From assembly GCF_000425305.1 (NCBI RefSeq), contig NZ_AUDE01000001.1:1-64000 (forward strand): 64,000 nt of DNA, in the 5' to 3' direction. The notes under the pieces were generated by a model, which did not search any database, was not told the origin of the DNA, and saw nothing but the letters and a program-made list of their open reading frames with translations. The DNA is from Psychroserpens burtonensis DSM 12212 (GTDB taxonomy: Bacteria; Bacteroidota; Bacteroidia; Flavobacteriales; Flavobacteriaceae). The position numbers and the translations under genes are program-made. Below are positions 15,410-26,566 of the stretch, in pieces. Each line of letters begins with the position of its first letter. The first letter of the stretch is position 1.

Positions 15410-16528
15410 ATGAAATACATAGTTGTAGCACTAATAGCACTCACCTTTTTAAACTGTAAAAACGAATCTCAAACGACTTCCAAAGAGAATAAAAAACAAC
15501 TAACAGAAACTATAGAAGCTGGTAAAGACACATTAATTTACCCTGAAGAAAAGCACTTTAAAGCCATTAGACAAGTCACCTTTGGTGGAGATAATGCAGA
15601 AGCTTATTGGAGTTTTGATGACAAGCAATTGGTCTTTCAATCTAATAATAAAGCATGGAACGTAGGCTGTGACCAAATGTTTTTAATGAATGCTAACGAA
15701 ACATTTACAGCTAGTATTGCTCCTCCAATGTTGTCAACCGGAAAAGGACGTACAACATGTGCTTACTTTTTACCAGATAACAAACACATCATTTATGCCT
15801 CTACACATTTAAAACAAAATGAATGTCCAGATACACCAATACGAAATGAAAACGGAAAATACATCTGGCCAATCTATGACAGCTATGACATTTTTGTAGC
15901 AGATTTAGAAGGTAATATTATTAAACAATTAACGAATGAAATTGGATACGATGCGGAACCAACAGTATCGCCAAAGGGTGATAAAATTGTGTTCACCTCT
16001 ACAAGAAGTGGAGATTTAGAATTGTACACCATGAATATTGATGGAAGCGATGTAAAACAAATCACGAACGAATTAGGTTATGATGGAGGCGCTTTCTTTT
16101 CTCCTGACGGAACAAAACTCATCTTTAGGTCGTCACGTCCAAAAACAGAACAAGAGATCAAAGAATACAAAGATTTATTAGCTGAAGGCTTAGTTGAACC
16201 AACTGAAATGGAACTGTATATCTGTAATGCAGATGGTAGTGATTTGCGTCAATTAACCGACTTAGGAAACGCAAATTGGAGTCCGTTTTTTCATCCTTCA
16301 GGAAATAAAATCTTATTCTCTTCAAATTTTGAAGCAGAGCGCGGATTTCCTTTTAATTTATATCTAATTGACCTTGATGGGAAAAACCTAGAACGTGTAA
16401 CTCATGGTGAAACTTTTGATGCGTTTCCTGTGTTTTCAAATGACGGTAAACATTTAGCGTTTTCTTCAAATAGACATAATGGTGGTGGACGCGATACGAA
16501 TTTGTTTATTGCAGAATGGCAAGACTAA
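15410..16528 (+). CDS. TolB-like PD40 beta-propeller lipoprotein
   Basis: A 372-residue protein with lipobox LTFLNCK (Cys at about 16) and at least four WD40-like PD40 blades: ISPKGDKIVFTSTRSGD-type repeats near residues 185, 225, 300 and 350 (VSPKGDKIVFTSTRSGDLEL, FSPDGTKLIFRSSRP, FHPSGNKILFSSN, FSNDGKHLAFSSNR). The propeller suggests protein binding or a peptidase-associated role, plausibly linked to the divergent M28 gene. The 299 bases that follow contain no gene I can support. Confidence 0.85.
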   Translation: MKYIVVALIALTFLNCKNESQTTSKENKKQLTETIEAGKDTLIYPEEKHFKAIRQVTFGGDNAEAYWSFDDKQLVFQSNNKAWNVGCDQMFLMNANETFTASIAPPMLSTGKGRTTCAYFLPDNKHIIYASTHLKQNECPDTPIRNENGKYIWPIYDSYDIFVADLEGNIIKQLTNEIGYDAEPTVSPKGDKIVFTSTRSGDLELYTMNIDGSDVKQITNELGYDGGAFFSPDGTKLIFRSSRPKTEQEIKEYKDLLAEGLVEPTEMELYICNADGSDLRQLTDLGNANWSPFFHPSGNKILFSSNFEAERGFPFNLYLIDLDGKNLERVTHGETFDAFPVFSNDGKHLAFSSNRHNGGGRDTNLFIAEWQD

Positions 16529-16827
16529 CAAATACCTTTGAAAAAAGAGATCTCTTAATCTTACATCACCTACTTCAGAAGAATATTTAGAAATGACGAT
16601 TTTTGAAAGCCTAAACATTGGTGGTTATTGTTTGAATCTATTTCTTGTACCCAAAGGCACAAAACAAAAACCACATTATTATTTCTTCCAATATGTCCTC
16701 CCGACTGGACTTAACATATTGAATTTACTAAAAGGTTTTTGGAATCTAAATCGAAAATAGACTTTATGGTCTACTCTAATAAGCATTGACTAAAAGGTCT
16801 TCTTTAAAGCACATTTCCGAATAAAAA

Positions 16828-19245
16828 TTAGTTATTCACCTTATTTAAACGATCACGCTCATCTGTTTTAATGTTGCGCTCATTAGATTCTAATCGTGTG
16901 TTACCGAATTTATAACGGAAACCTAACTTTATATAACGCGTATCTACATCTGAAAAACCTCTGCTAAACTGGTTTTGATACCTTACGCTGGTTGTAGCAT
17001 CTTGCATATTAAACAAATCACTAACCGAAAGTGAAAGCACTCCTTTTTTCTTTAAGATGCTCTTAGATATTGCTAATTCTGAAAACAAACGATCTTCCAC
17101 AATTTGAAACCCCTGCAAATTCTGTCCGACCCATGTGAGCGTAAATGATGCATTAAGACTACTGTCTTTTAGAAACGTCCAATCATTTTGCAAAACAGAA
17201 TAATTAGACCAGAGGCTTTGATTTACAAAACCGTTACCAAAATCTGTTTCTTCTTCAATATTATAAAATGACGTTACCGCATAAATAGACCAACGGTCTG
17301 TGACATTAAAATAGGTTAGAAAGTCAAAACCGTATTCAACAGTCTTGTCAAAATTGACGCTAATATATTCTACCTCATTTGTTGTATTATTTTGTCTTGG
17401 AATCTCTGATATAGCGCCATCATAATTTTTATAATAAGCCTCAATAGTCAATAAATCACTAAATAATGTGGTTCCTATAACCGCATGGTCAGTAAAGGTT
17501 GGTACCAAATTAGGGTTTCCTGAAACGACATAATTTTCATTTAAAAAGAACCTAAATGGGTTCAAATCTGCATAGCCAGGACGCGCTATACTGCGTTTGT
17601 AATTAGCGTACACATTATAACGGTCGCTAATATTGTATTGTACACTCGCATTAGGAAACCACTCCAAATAGTCTTGTGTATTTATTTGAGTTGTAGATAA
17701 AGACACGCCCTCTATATTAGTTTGCTCAGCTCGCAGTCCTGCATTGAGACTCCATTTTTCAGTATTAGATGCGTAATTGGCATAAGCAGCATAAATACGT
17801 TCGTCATAATCAAAAGCATCTGAATTTAGATTGTCTATAGTTTCAGTTCCTGTATTGGGATCGACATCAAATTGACTGATATCACTTACCGTTTTTATAT
17901 TAGAAGTCTTTACACCTGCCTCAAACTCTGAACTATCATTGATGGGTAAACTATAGTCTAATTTTGCTGCAAATATTTGAGTGTCTTGGTTGGCGTTAGT
18001 ATTAAATGCAGACGCATTTATAAAATCGTTGTTGACATCAAAAAAATTGCTTAAAACGGCTTGATTTCTTTCATAATTATAAGTCGTAAAATGACCATTA
18101 AACGTTAATGAGCCTTTGGTAAGGCTATGCCTAAAATTAAGATCTACGCCTACATTATATTTATTATCACGAGATAAATTATCTGCTGTAAAACGCTCTA
18201 AAAAAGCGTTGTTTATATCTGTAATCAATGTATTATTATTGATACTGTATTTAAAGTAGGGTATATAAATCGTATTTGAGGAAAGGCTCAACGTATTGTT
18301 GTCATTGATAAAATAGTCAAAATTTGTGTTTAGACTGTGGGTTTCAGACCATGTGTTTCTATTAGTTAATGAACGCCAAGATTCATTTATAGCATTCGAA
18401 TTATCTAGAAAATTAACCATATCGTCACCACCTCTATTTATTTTATCTTTTGAATAGTTATAATTGACGTTAAAACTGATGTCCTTATTTTTAAAAAAAT
18501 GACTTGTTCCTAAATCATACCTTGGAAAAACACCTTGTGTAAAGTTAGAATTCACACTTCCTCGATACCCTGTAATCAAGTTTTTGCTCATTATGATATT
18601 TAAAACAACACCACTTTCTGCATCATATCGTGCTGAGGGATTTGTAATCACCTCAATAGATTTAATAGAATTTGCTGAAGACCCTTCTAATAATTGATTT
18701 AAATCTTCCGAAGATAAATTCACCTTTCTATCATTAATATATACCGTAGGATTAGAGTTTTTAACAGTAATCTCATCACCTAAAACCAAAACTCCTGGAG
18801 TGCTTTTGAGCACTTGAAGCATGTTACCTTCAACCAAAGCTGTCTTTTCTATATTGAAGATGAGCCTATCTGCCTCTCTTCTTAACGTAGGTTTTTTTAC
18901 TGTAATATTAATTTGATCTAAACTTTCAACAGCATCTTCTAATGTAATCGTTTTTAAATCTAAGCTCCCAGTAAGTACAACTTTTTGCTCATATGTTTGA
19001 TAGCCTATAAAACTTACTTTAAGAATATAAGTATTAGACTCGAGATTATTAATAATAAAAAACCCACTTGCATCTGTAGATGTTCCTTTTAGAACTTCGC
19101 TTTGATCGGTGTTAAAAACAATAATATTTGCAAATTCAATAGCCCTATCATGAGCATCTAATATTTTTCCAGAAATAGAATATTCTTGACCATAACCCAA
19201 GGAAGAATACAATAAAAATAAGGAGAAAATGTGGAGAAGTTTCAA
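16828..19245 (-). CDS. TonB-dependent receptor (carboxypeptidase-regulatory plug type)
   Basis: An 805-residue outer-membrane protein. Signal peptide to about residue 19 (LLYSSLGYGQ), a CarboxypepD-regulatory-like N-terminal domain (about 22-105, ISGKILDAHDRAIEFANI), a plug region with VLKSTPGVLVLGDEITVKN and PTVYINDRKV, then an outer-membrane beta-barrel ending in RYIKLGFRYKFGN before a short charged tail. No SusD partner is adjacent, so the substrate is unknown and glycan uptake is not implied. The only start that keeps the signal peptide is TTG at 19245. Confidence 0.88.
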   Translation of the reverse strand: MKLLHIFSLFLLYSSLGYGQEYSISGKILDAHDRAIEFANIIVFNTDQSEVLKGTSTDASGFFIINNLESNTYILKVSFIGYQTYEQKVVLTGSLDLKTITLEDAVESLDQINITVKKPTLRREADRLIFNIEKTALVEGNMLQVLKSTPGVLVLGDEITVKNSNPTVYINDRKVNLSSEDLNQLLEGSSANSIKSIEVITNPSARYDAESGVVLNIIMSKNLITGYRGSVNSNFTQGVFPRYDLGTSHFFKNKDISFNVNYNYSKDKINRGGDDMVNFLDNSNAINESWRSLTNRNTWSETHSLNTNFDYFINDNNTLSLSSNTIYIPYFKYSINNNTLITDINNAFLERFTADNLSRDNKYNVGVDLNFRHSLTKGSLTFNGHFTTYNYERNQAVLSNFFDVNNDFINASAFNTNANQDTQIFAAKLDYSLPINDSSEFEAGVKTSNIKTVSDISQFDVDPNTGTETIDNLNSDAFDYDERIYAAYANYASNTEKWSLNAGLRAEQTNIEGVSLSTTQINTQDYLEWFPNASVQYNISDRYNVYANYKRSIARPGYADLNPFRFFLNENYVVSGNPNLVPTFTDHAVIGTTLFSDLLTIEAYYKNYDGAISEIPRQNNTTNEVEYISVNFDKTVEYGFDFLTYFNVTDRWSIYAVTSFYNIEEETDFGNGFVNQSLWSNYSVLQNDWTFLKDSSLNASFTLTWVGQNLQGFQIVEDRLFSELAISKSILKKKGVLSLSVSDLFNMQDATTSVRYQNQFSRGFSDVDTRYIKLGFRYKFGNTRLESNERNIKTDERDRLNKVNN

Positions 19246-19342
19246 AATTAGTTTGGGTTTAATAGTGCAATATACTATTTGTTTTTTAATGATAATTACG
19301 GTTTATCCGTAGTTAATGTGCTTTTTGTCAACATTAATGATA

Positions 19343-19371
19343 TTGTATGCGTAATAATTCGATTATATTTG
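19343..19371 (+). promoter_or_regulatory. Promoter of lepA (TTG-N18-TATATTTG)
   Basis: TTG at 19343-19345, 18 bases, then TATATTTG at 19364-19371, a full Bacteroidota -33/-7 pair. Transcription would begin about 19378, so translation must start at ATG 19401, not at the upstream ATG 19347. Confidence 0.65.
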
Positions 19372-19400
19372 CAAATCATAATGAAGATGAATTAAAGTTT

Positions 19401-21197
19401 ATGAAGAACATCAGGAATTTTTGTATAATCGCACATATTGACCACGGTAAAAGTACACTAGCAGATCGTTTATTAGATTACACTGGTACTGTGACCGATC
19501 GGGAAAAACAAGACCAACTTTTAGATAGTATGGATTTGGAGCGTGAGCGTGGTATTACTATAAAGTCACATGCTATTCAAATGGATTATACGTTTGAAGG
19601 CGAGGACTACGTGCTCAATCTTATTGACACACCTGGTCACGTAGATTTCTCTTATGAAGTGTCACGATCTATAGCGGCTTGTGAAGGTGCTTTATTAATT
19701 GTTGATGCTGCTCAAAGTATACAAGCACAGACCATTTCTAATTTATATTTAGCTTTAGAGAATGATTTAGAAATTATTCCTGTTTTAAATAAGATAGATT
19801 TACCAAGTGCTAATCCAGAAGAAGTTACAGATGATATCGTTGAGCTTTTAGGATGTGATCCAGAAGAAGTAATCCATGCAAGTGGTAAAACAGGCTTTGG
19901 GATTGATAAAATTTTAGAAGCGATTATTAAACGTGTTCCTGCTCCTAAAGGGAGTGTAGAAGCGCCATTACAAGCATTAATTTTTGATTCAGTTTACAAT
20001 ACCTTTAGAGGTATTGAAACTTACTTTAGAGTTTTTAATGGTGAAATAAAAAAAGGACAAAAGATTAAGTTTCTCGCAACAGGTAAAGACTATTTTGCAG
20101 ATGAAGTTGGAACTTTAAAATTAACCCAAGTCGCTAAAAAAAGTGTAAAAGCTGGAGATGTTGGCTACTTAATTACAGGTATTAAAACAGCCAAAGAAGT
20201 TAAGGTGGGAGATACCATTACAGACTTTGCAAACCCTACCACTAATATTGTTGAAGGTTTTGAAGATGTAAAACCAATGGTTTTTGCTGGTATTTACCCT
20301 GTCGATACAGAGGATTACGAAGAACTTCGTAACTCTATGGAAAAATTACAATTAAACGATGCATCGTTAGTATTTCAACCTGAAAGTTCGGCGGCTTTAG
20401 GCTTTGGTTTTCGTTGTGGCTTTTTAGGAATGCTCCACATGGAAATCATTCAAGAACGTCTAGAACGTGAGTTCGATATGACTGTAATTACAACGGTTCC
20501 CAATGTGTCATATAATGCATACACTAACAAAAATCCAGATGTCGCTTTTATTGTAAATAATCCTACTGACTTACCTGAGCCAACGACCGTAAATCGTGTT
20601 GAAGAGCCTTATATTAAAGCTACTATTATTACAAAATCTGACTTTGTAGGTAATGTGATGTCTCTATGTATTGAAAAGCGTGGTATCGTTCTAAATCAAA
20701 CCTATTTAACTCCAGAACGTGTTGAATTAACTTTTGAAATGCCTCTTGCTGAAATCGTCTTTGATTTTTATGATCGTCTCAAAACGGTATCTAAAGGCTA
20801 TGCCTCTTTTGATTATTCTCCTATCGGAATGAAAGTGTCTAAACTTGTAAGATTAGACATTTTATTGAATGCACAAACTGTAGATGCACTTTCTGCCTTA
20901 ATTCATACCGACAACGCTCAACATATAGGTAAGAAAATGTGTGAAAAACTGAAAGAATTAATTCCAAGACAACAGTTTGATATTCCTATTCAAGCTGCAA
21001 TTGGTGCTAAAATTATTTCTCGCGAAACGATTAAAGCTTTGCGTAAAGATGTAACTGCTAAATGTTATGGTGGAGATATTTCTCGTAAGCGTAAATTGTT
21101 AGAAAAACAGAAAAAAGGTAAAAAACGTATGCGTCAAGTGGGTAATGTAGAAATACCTCAACAAGCCTTTATGGCTGTACTAAAGTTGAACGATTAG
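19401..21197 (+). CDS. lepA: Elongation factor 4 (LepA)
   Basis: A 598-residue translational GTPase that remodels stalled ribosomes. G motifs: [30 protein letters not shown]; the LepA-specific C-terminal domain is intact ([20 protein letters not shown]). Length equals the bacterial norm of about 600. An in-frame ATG at 19347 would add 18 atypical residues but falls inside the promoter, so I start at MKNIRNFC. Confidence 0.95.
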   Translation: MKNIRNFCIIAHIDHGKSTLADRLLDYTGTVTDREKQDQLLDSMDLERERGITIKSHAIQMDYTFEGEDYVLNLIDTPGHVDFSYEVSRSIAACEGALLIVDAAQSIQAQTISNLYLALENDLEIIPVLNKIDLPSANPEEVTDDIVELLGCDPEEVIHASGKTGFGIDKILEAIIKRVPAPKGSVEAPLQALIFDSVYNTFRGIETYFRVFNGEIKKGQKIKFLATGKDYFADEVGTLKLTQVAKKSVKAGDVGYLITGIKTAKEVKVGDTITDFANPTTNIVEGFEDVKPMVFAGIYPVDTEDYEELRNSMEKLQLNDASLVFQPESSAALGFGFRCGFLGMLHMEIIQERLEREFDMTVITTVPNVSYNAYTNKNPDVAFIVNNPTDLPEPTTVNRVEEPYIKATIITKSDFVGNVMSLCIEKRGIVLNQTYLTPERVELTFEMPLAEIVFDFYDRLKTVSKGYASFDYSPIGMKVSKLVRLDILLNAQTVDALSALIHTDNAQHIGKKMCEKLKELIPRQQFDIPIQAAIGAKIISRETIKALRKDVTAKCYGGDISRKRKLLEKQKKGKKRMRQVGNVEIPQQAFMAVLKLND

Positions 21198-21203
21198 CTA
21201 ATA

Positions 21204-21229
21204 ACTCCTTTGAAAAAAGGAGTCTCTTT
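21204..21229 (+). terminator. Probable lepA terminator
   Basis: ACTCCTTT-gaaa-AAAGGAGT followed by CTCTTT, seven bases after the lepA stop. The T tract is short. The remaining gap to 21528 holds one TTCCGAAG octamer (21460) and nothing else I can support. Confidence 0.5.
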
Positions 21230-21528
21230 GCTGAAAAACACACGAGACTTTTTGGAATAAATTGATACCAATGTATAGGTCTACCTTTTACACCCATGAG
21301 CCTTGTAATCTTAGCTTCATTTTTAGTTTTTGTACTAAGAGATTGAGCAAATCTAAATCATGGTTTTTCTGAGAGTTTAGAAAAAGAAACTGTACAGCAA
21401 TCAATAGCAAAATTTATGGACAACATGAGGTCTTTTATTTCGCAGTGAGTATATCTTTATTCCGAAGAAAAATTTAAATCACCTATTATAAAATAGAGCT
21501 CATACGCTCGTCGTAATTTTTAATCCTC

Positions 21529-23367
21529 TTAAGCAACAGTTTCAACATCAAAAGGTTTCCCTAAATAAACTAAGTGCCAATTTTCACCAATCTCTTCAAT
21601 GTCTTTATTGTAAGAAGAAATAATTTTGATTTCAGAAGCTTCATTTTTAATAAACAACGGAATAATTTCTTTATCATTATCACACAGTTCAATTAAGCTT
21701 TCATAATGCGCCTTATCTTTTAGCTCAATTTCTTGAATACTAGGAAATTTTCTAACAACATTACTAAGCGTTGCAAAATCATCTGTATGTGAAAACAAGC
21801 CCACCTTAGGGTTGTTGTTACTGTCACGCATTTCATCTACACTAACTAATCTAAAAGCCCCATTCTCACCAAATTGTTTACTAAACTTATTTATGGCGTA
21901 TTTATTTATATCATTACTCGCCGTTAATGCCATTAAATAACCCATATCATTTAGTTCTATATTATCCATTAGAGTATCAGAATAAATATTAGTATTTATA
22001 GCCTCAAGTCCTAACTCTTTAGCTTTATCAATATTAGTTTGATTACTATCTATTAATACCACATGTCTTCCATTTGACTCTAAATAATGACCAATAAGTC
22101 TAGATACCTTAGAGGCTCCAACTATTAATGTACCATTAGACTTTGTTAAAAACACACCAACTAACTTAGCAAATAATCGCGCTGTTGTTGCATTTAGTAA
22201 TACCGTCCCTAATACAATCATAAACACCAGTGGTGTAATATATTCCGCACCTTCAACACCTTGTTTTAGTAACTTACTTCCAAAAAGAGAGGCAATACCC
22301 GCTGCTACAATTCCTCGTGGTCCAACCCAGCTTATAAAGAGTTTTTCATTAAGTGTTAATTGAGAACCTTGAGTACTTATAAATACAGCTAATGGTCTTA
22401 TGACAAATACAACAATAGCGAAAAGCACTGCTGTTTTCCAAGTATATAATAACAATAGATCTTCAATATTAATGTTTGCAGCGAGGAGTATAAATAATAT
22501 AGAAATTAATAATACACTAAGAGATTCTTTAAAATACAAGAGTTCTTTAAGGTTTGTTAGTTTTCCGTTTCCTAATACCATTCCCATTACCACTACTGCT
22601 AATAAGCCCGATTCGTGAGCAAAAAGTTCAGACTCAACAAAAACAAGAAGTACCGTAGAAAGTGCTACTACATTTAGTAAATAATGTGGAATAAATTTCT
22701 TGTTAATTGCGAAAGCTAAAGCATGCGCAAAAGTGAACCCAAAAGTAGTACCAAATAGCACAATTTTACCAAATTCTAAAAATGCTGTTTTTGTGAATCC
22801 GCTATCACCTCCAACGCTAATAAATTCAAATACTAGTACAGCTACTAATGCGCCAATTGGGTCAATCAAAATACCTTCCCATTTTAGAATAGTAGAAATA
22901 TCTTTTTTAAGGGGAATATTTCTCAAAATAGGCGTAATTACTGTTGGTCCTGTAACGATTATTAAACCAGAAAATAGAAATGACAAATCCCAACTCAATT
23001 CAAAAATATAATGCGCTAAAATACCTGCGCCAAAGAAAGTCACCGCAGATCCAAGTGTAATTAGCTTAGTTATTACGGGTCCAACATTTTTAATTTCAGA
23101 TCGTTTTAGTGTTAATCCGCCTTCAAAAAGAATAATACTTATGGCTAATGACACAAAATAATATAAACTGTCACCAGGAAAGAGTCCTTTTTCTCCATTC
23201 CAAATTGGCTCAATCCATTTGGTTCCATCTTCGCTTAAAAATTCTGCAGCAATTGGCCCAACCAAAAGCCCAATTAAAATTAATGGTAATATTGCTGGAA
23301 TTTTTAATTTCCAAGCCACCCATTGCGCTAATATTCCTAAGATAATAATCCCTGCTAATTCTAACAT
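21529..23367 (-). CDS. CPA1-type cation/proton antiporter with RCK (TrkA-N) domain
   Basis: A 612-residue membrane protein. About 12 hydrophobic segments in the first 400 residues form a Na+/H+ exchanger domain (LPLILIGLLVGPIAAEFL, FSGLIIVTGPTVITPILR, LFISWVGPRGIVAAGIASLFG). From about residue 412 a Rossmann RCK domain begins (TLIVGASKVSRLIGHYLE, VVLIDSNQTNI), which in related proteins binds nucleotides to gate transport. It likely serves pH or Na+/K+ homeostasis. Divergent from the Usp-SulP operon. Confidence 0.88.
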   Translation of the reverse strand: MLELAGIIILGILAQWVAWKLKIPAILPLILIGLLVGPIAAEFLSEDGTKWIEPIWNGEKGLFPGDSLYYFVSLAISIILFEGGLTLKRSEIKNVGPVITKLITLGSAVTFFGAGILAHYIFELSWDLSFLFSGLIIVTGPTVITPILRNIPLKKDISTILKWEGILIDPIGALVAVLVFEFISVGGDSGFTKTAFLEFGKIVLFGTTFGFTFAHALAFAINKKFIPHYLLNVVALSTVLLVFVESELFAHESGLLAVVVMGMVLGNGKLTNLKELLYFKESLSVLLISILFILLAANINIEDLLLLYTWKTAVLFAIVVFVIRPLAVFISTQGSQLTLNEKLFISWVGPRGIVAAGIASLFGSKLLKQGVEGAEYITPLVFMIVLGTVLLNATTARLFAKLVGVFLTKSNGTLIVGASKVSRLIGHYLESNGRHVVLIDSNQTNIDKAKELGLEAINTNIYSDTLMDNIELNDMGYLMALTASNDINKYAINKFSKQFGENGAFRLVSVDEMRDSNNNPKVGLFSHTDDFATLSNVVRKFPSIQEIELKDKAHYESLIELCDNDKEIIPLFIKNEASEIKIISSYNKDIEEIGENWHLVYLGKPFDVETVA

Positions 23368-23510
23368 GTAATATTTTTTTCAAAGTTAAATATAATTTAA
23401 ACTATTTGAACAGCTTTTAAAAAAGAGCTTAAAAACGATGAGGAGCACAAATATTTCAAAAGGCATAAAAAAAATATTAACTTACCCTCGAAATTGATTT
23501 TTAATAGCAC

Positions 23511-24359
23511 TTGACCAACAAAAAATTTAAAACCATAGGTATTGGAGTTGCATTTTCTCCAAACCTAAAAGCAAACCTTTACGAAGCTGCACGACTATCG
23601 CTCTCTTTTAAGAGTAAGTTGGTGCTTATTCATGTTGGTGAAAAATCTCGTAAAAAAAAGGAACAAATTTTAGACATTATACAACCGTTTCTAAAAGACA
23701 ACCTCAGCTATGATCTCGTTTTTAAGACTGGTAATCCTGTAGATGTGATTTTATCGGTTTCCGAAGAAAAAAAAGTGGACTTGCTCATTTTGGGAGCACT
23801 TCAAAAAGAGAATTTTGTACAGTATTACCTAGGAACCATTGCTAGAAAAATCACGAGGCAAGCAAATTGCTCTATTTTATTACTTATTAAACCTTCTGTA
23901 GAACGCATACCTTGTAAACACATTGTTGTTAACGGGCTCGACAACCCGAAAACCAAACAAACTATTACCACAGCGTATTATTTGTCTCACAAACTACAAT
24001 CTAAAAAAATTACAATTGTTGAAGAAATCACAAAGCAAGAAATCGCTGTGAGTGTAGATGATGATAAATCACTTCGAAAATATGCCATCATTAAAGAGCG
24101 TCTAAAAATGCGTGAAGACTCTCGTATAAACTCTATTATTAACGAAATCCCTGATGACTATAAGTCTAATATTGTTACAAAAACACAATCTATCTTTGGA
24201 ACACGAGGCTACAGTATTGGTCACTATGCTCAATTTGTTAGAGCAGATTTATTAGTGATGAATGCGCCAACAAAAACCAGCTTTTGGGATCGTCTTTTCC
24301 CACATGATATCGAATATATTTTATCTGAGTTGCCAACAGACGTTTTAATCATTCAATGA
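23511..24359 (+). CDS. Universal stress protein, tandem UspA domains
   Basis: A 282-residue cytoplasmic protein with two Usp folds. First half: IGIGVAFSPNLKANLYEAARLS, then VDLLILGALQ and a GTIARKITRQANCSILLLI nucleotide-loop-like end; second half ends YILSELPTDVLIIQ. TTG at 23511 is the only start that keeps the first beta strand. The stop overlaps the ATG of the SulP gene by four bases (ATGA), implying translational coupling and a regulatory link with the transporter. Confidence 0.85.
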   Translation: MTNKKFKTIGIGVAFSPNLKANLYEAARLSLSFKSKLVLIHVGEKSRKKKEQILDIIQPFLKDNLSYDLVFKTGNPVDVILSVSEEKKVDLLILGALQKENFVQYYLGTIARKITRQANCSILLLIKPSVERIPCKHIVVNGLDNPKTKQTITTAYYLSHKLQSKKITIVEEITKQEIAVSVDDDKSLRKYAIIKERLKMREDSRINSIINEIPDDYKSNIVTKTQSIFGTRGYSIGHYAQFVRADLLVMNAPTKTSFWDRLFPHDIEYILSELPTDVLIIQ

Positions 24360-26560
24360 CAAAAAAAAAGAACAGCATAGCGCTCATTTTAAAGCAACTC
24401 CCTAAAAATATATTTTCTGGATTTGTGGTAAGTTTAATTGCTTTGCCATTAGGTCTAGGACTTGCCATGGCAAGTGACGCTCCAGCAATTGCTGGCGTTA
24501 TCACTGCAATTGTTGGTGGTGTAGTCGTATCCATTTTAGGGGGAAGTCATGTAACCATTACAGGTCCAGGAAACGGGTTGGTAGGTGTTACCTTAGTTGC
24601 TATTACAACTCTTGGTCTAGAAGGTGCTTATGCAGCTATTATATGCTCTGGTCTATTAATTATGTTACTTGGTTTTTTACGTATGGGGAATCTTTCTGAT
24701 TTTTTCCCCTCCTCTGCCATTCAAGGTATGCTTGCTGCTATTGGGCTTATCATTCTAGGTAAGCAGTTTCATATTATGTTTGGTCATAAAATTACTCGAG
24801 ACAATACTATTGACTACTTGATTGAAATCCCATATACAATAAATGATGCATTACATTACGAAAATACAGGCCTCATATATGCAGCTGCTGCGGGACTAAT
24901 AAGTTTAGCGATTATGGTGTTTTATCCAAAGCTTAGAAATAAGTATTGGCACTTAATACCAGCCCCAATGTGGATTGTTGTCTTATCAATAGGGTTTAGC
25001 TACTATTTTGAATTGGTCTTACATCAAGACAACCCAATTGCTCAAGACTACATGATACCTGCAATTCCTTCATTTGCTGAAATCACTACTCAATTACCAA
25101 AAATCTCATTTTCAAAAGTTGGTAGTCTAGCGTTTTGGGGAAGTGTGTTTTCTCTCACCTTAATTGCGAGTATTGAATCCCTTTTGAGTATCAAAGCGGT
25201 TGATAAATTAGATCCCGAAAAACGTCGCTCTAACGTAAATAAAGATTTAAAAGCTTTAGGGCTAGGAACAATAGCGAGTGGTTTTGTTGGTGGATTAAAT
25301 GTCGTTACTGTAATTGCTAGAAGTTCGGTAAACGTTAATAATGGAGGAAGCAACAGGTCCTCTAACTTTTTTCATGCGTTCTTTCTTGTGGTATTTATTG
25401 TGGTATTTAGTTCTCAATTAACTCGTATTCCTTTGCCTGCTCTCATGGCTATTTTGGTATATACCGGTTATAAATTAGCATCACCAGATTTAATAAAGAA
25501 AATATTTTCTGTAGGAAAAGAACAACTCATCATCTTTTTTGTGACACTTCTTACCACCTTAAAGTTTGGATTAATTCTAGGAATTTCTGCAGGCGTAATC
25601 ATCACTATAGTCATACATTTTATAATCAATAAAAACGTCACATTGTTTTTAAGGCATTGGATAAAACCAAATGTATTGATGTTTAAAGAGGATGATAATA
25701 AATCTAACTATTACGTTAGTGTAAAACATTTTTGCACGTTTGCCAATTTTTATAGATTAAAGCAAAAACTAGATGTGATTGCTGCAGATCAAGATGTCAT
25801 AGTAGACTTTTCTATGTGTGATTTTGTAGATCATACAGTCATGGAAAATCTTAATAACTATCAAGGTATATTCACTAAAAATGGAGGTCATTTTGATATT
25901 GTAGGTTTGGATATACACGATGCAGATTCTAAGCATCCTTTTGCGTTGCGGAAAATTGTTGCAGTACCTAAATTATTTGGATATAATCTTACAAAAAGAC
26001 AAGAAAACCTTGAGACTATTGCAAAAGATTACCACCTTACTTATAGTGCAGATATAAATAAAAACACTGCTTTTCTAAATCCTTTTCTATTTTTTAAAAC
26101 AAAGCAACCCAATTATATTTACAATGAATTAGAAGACGAAAATGCAAACACTAAATTATTTGATATCGAATTTTCTGAAGGCGAGTTTATAGCTAAAGAA
26201 GTCGTAAGAACATCTATGCTTCATATTGATTTAAATGAAACGATTCCGGTGTTCTCTTTAGATAGAGAAACCATAATAGATAAGGTCTATGCAATTGCTG
26301 GATTTAAAGATATTAACTTTGATGACCATCAAGATTTCTCAAAACGATTTCATTTGGTAGGAGAGCATATAGAAGCCATTAAAACATTCTTCACGAATGA
26401 GTTAATTCACTTTTTTGAGAGTAATCCATATTATCATATAGAATCTAATGGCAATAGTTTACTCATTTTTAGTACCCAGCGCTTGGCTAGTACTAAGGAA
26501 ATTAAAGCGCTCTTAGATTTTGGGAAACGACTAAAAGATGTCATTCCAAAGAGCCTTTAA
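24356..26560 (+). CDS. SulP family anion transporter with STAS domain and C-terminal extension
   Basis: A 734-residue SLC26/SulP transporter (sulfate, bicarbonate or other anions). N-terminal motif SGFVVSLIALPLGLGLAMAS, then GSHVTITGPGNGLVG, and SVNVNNGGSNRSSNFFHAFF in the membrane part. A STAS domain lies at about 455-545 (VIVDFSMCDFVDHTVMENL). Residues about 600-734 form an extra soluble domain (FSKRFHLVGEHIEAIKTFF) that I do not recognise. Coupled to the preceding Usp gene. Confidence 0.88.
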   Translation: MTKKKNSIALILKQLPKNIFSGFVVSLIALPLGLGLAMASDAPAIAGVITAIVGGVVVSILGGSHVTITGPGNGLVGVTLVAITTLGLEGAYAAIICSGLLIMLLGFLRMGNLSDFFPSSAIQGMLAAIGLIILGKQFHIMFGHKITRDNTIDYLIEIPYTINDALHYENTGLIYAAAAGLISLAIMVFYPKLRNKYWHLIPAPMWIVVLSIGFSYYFELVLHQDNPIAQDYMIPAIPSFAEITTQLPKISFSKVGSLAFWGSVFSLTLIASIESLLSIKAVDKLDPEKRRSNVNKDLKALGLGTIASGFVGGLNVVTVIARSSVNVNNGGSNRSSNFFHAFFLVVFIVVFSSQLTRIPLPALMAILVYTGYKLASPDLIKKIFSVGKEQLIIFFVTLLTTLKFGLILGISAGVIITIVIHFIINKNVTLFLRHWIKPNVLMFKEDDNKSNYYVSVKHFCTFANFYRLKQKLDVIAADQDVIVDFSMCDFVDHTVMENLNNYQGIFTKNGGHFDIVGLDIHDADSKHPFALRKIVAVPKLFGYNLTKRQENLETIAKDYHLTYSADINKNTAFLNPFLFFKTKQPNYIYNELEDENANTKLFDIEFSEGEFIAKEVVRTSMLHIDLNETIPVFSLDRETIIDKVYAIAGFKDINFDDHQDFSKRFHLVGEHIEAIKTFFTNELIHFFESNPYYHIESNGNSLLIFSTQRLASTKEIKALLDFGKRLKDVIPKSL

Positions 26561-26566
26561 TTCGTA

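Noticed and set aside
19240-19253. TAATTTTG promoter-like box at the start of the TonB receptor gene
   Set aside because: It overlaps the TTG start codon that the signal peptide requires, so it cannot be the promoter of this gene.
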